From: an uncultured Collinsella sp.
GTDB taxonomy: Bacteria > Actinomycetota > Coriobacteriia > Coriobacteriales > Coriobacteriaceae
Reading direction: 5' to 3'
DNA length: 5,370 nucleotides
Assembly (NCBI GenBank): GCA_902465465.1
Contig: CABQNF010000088.1
Span: 1-5,370 of the forward strand
Part shown: positions 5,125 to 5,370 of the stretch, piece after piece
Layout of the letters: each line of letters begins with the position of its first letter
Numbering within the stretch: the first letter of the stretch is position 1
Translations under genes and position numbers: made by a program
Notes under the pieces: model-generated
The model's database searches: none
What the model was told of the DNA's origin: nothing
What the model saw: the letters and a program-made list of their open reading frames with translations, nothing else

Positions 5125-5370
5125 GTGGCCGACCAGGACATCAAGATGCTCATCGATCGCATTATGGCCGAGGCCCGGACCCATCAGTCTGCCCGCTTCT
5201 CACATGAAGTCTACGCAGACGAGCCGATTCTCAAAACCGGCCGACAGATGCAGAATTTCCTCCCCGACCAGTACCGCAAGATGCGTGAGATATCGCGTTG
5301 GCAAGAAGACCCCGAGGGCGGCGCGGGTCGCTGGCTTTCGGAAGCCGAGCTTTTCTACCGCCAAGGCCTA
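5125..5370 (+). CDS. N-terminal fragment of a cytosolic protein, probably TerB_N-domain containing; truncated by window edge
   Basis: The GTG at 5125 follows AGGAGG (5115-5120) with a 4-nt spacer, and 82 codons run open to the right edge. There is no signal peptide or membrane segment. Residues 1-20 look like an amphipathic helix (ADQDIKMLIDRIMAEA), followed by a polar, charged stretch and then REISRWQEDPE (54-64) and GRWLSEAELFYRQGL (68-82). The final W-x-x-E-A-x-x-FYRQG resembles the opening of the TerB N-terminal domain (TerB_N) found in many Gram-positive proteins of unknown function, in which an acidic segment follows immediately; that segment is outside the window, so the assignment is tentative. 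It has its own promoter and is 87 bp from the DUF554 gene. Confidence 0.75.
   Translation, partial: MADQDIKMLIDRIMAEARTHQSARFSHEVYADEPILKTGRQMQNFLPDQYRKMREISRWQEDPEGGAGRWLSEAELFYRQGL

Overview
The window looks like chromosomal DNA of a high-G+C Gram-positive bacterium, most probably a gut member of the Coriobacteriia such as Collinsella. This is inferred from the strong preference for G/C in third codon positions, strong AGGAGG-type ribosome binding sites, GTG starts, a LAxTG-type sorting signal and the style of the proteins. No single marker proves the genus.

Layout. The left edge (1-650, minus strand) holds the N-terminal 216 codons of a cytosolic FAD-binding oxidoreductase of the GlcD/D-lactate dehydrogenase type; its 3' part lies outside the window. 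A 345-bp divergent intergenic region (651-995) follows. It carries a candidate promoter with flanking A/T tracts, an 11-bp-phased direct repeat and a perfect 8-bp-stem hairpin just before the next ribosome binding site.

Five tightly packed plus-strand genes follow (996-4202): a small acidic cytosolic protein of unknown function; a single-pass membrane protein with an extracytoplasmic beta-rich domain (ATGA overlap with the first gene); a secreted protein whose two Trp motifs (WTI, WTV) resemble a degenerate WxL domain; a 93-residue protein with signal peptide and LAQTG sorting signal (overlapping the previous gene by 17 nt); and a 476-residue secreted cysteine-containing protein with two CxxC pairs, an acidic linker and a C-terminal beta domain that may be related to the WxL-like protein. 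My reading is that these encode an envelope-associated assembly, similar in plan to the WxL loci of Firmicutes (secreted domain protein, small wall-anchored protein, larger partner) but with its own sequence features. This is the most unusual part of the window.

The right side holds a DUF554 integral membrane protein (4321-5037), preceded by a 7-bp dyad that encloses a TATAAC box. After it, behind its own extended -10 promoter, comes the 5' end of a cytosolic protein (5125 to the edge) whose last visible residues look like the start of a TerB N-terminal (TerB_N) domain. No tRNA, rRNA, CRISPR array, insertion sequence or convincing intrinsic terminator was seen.
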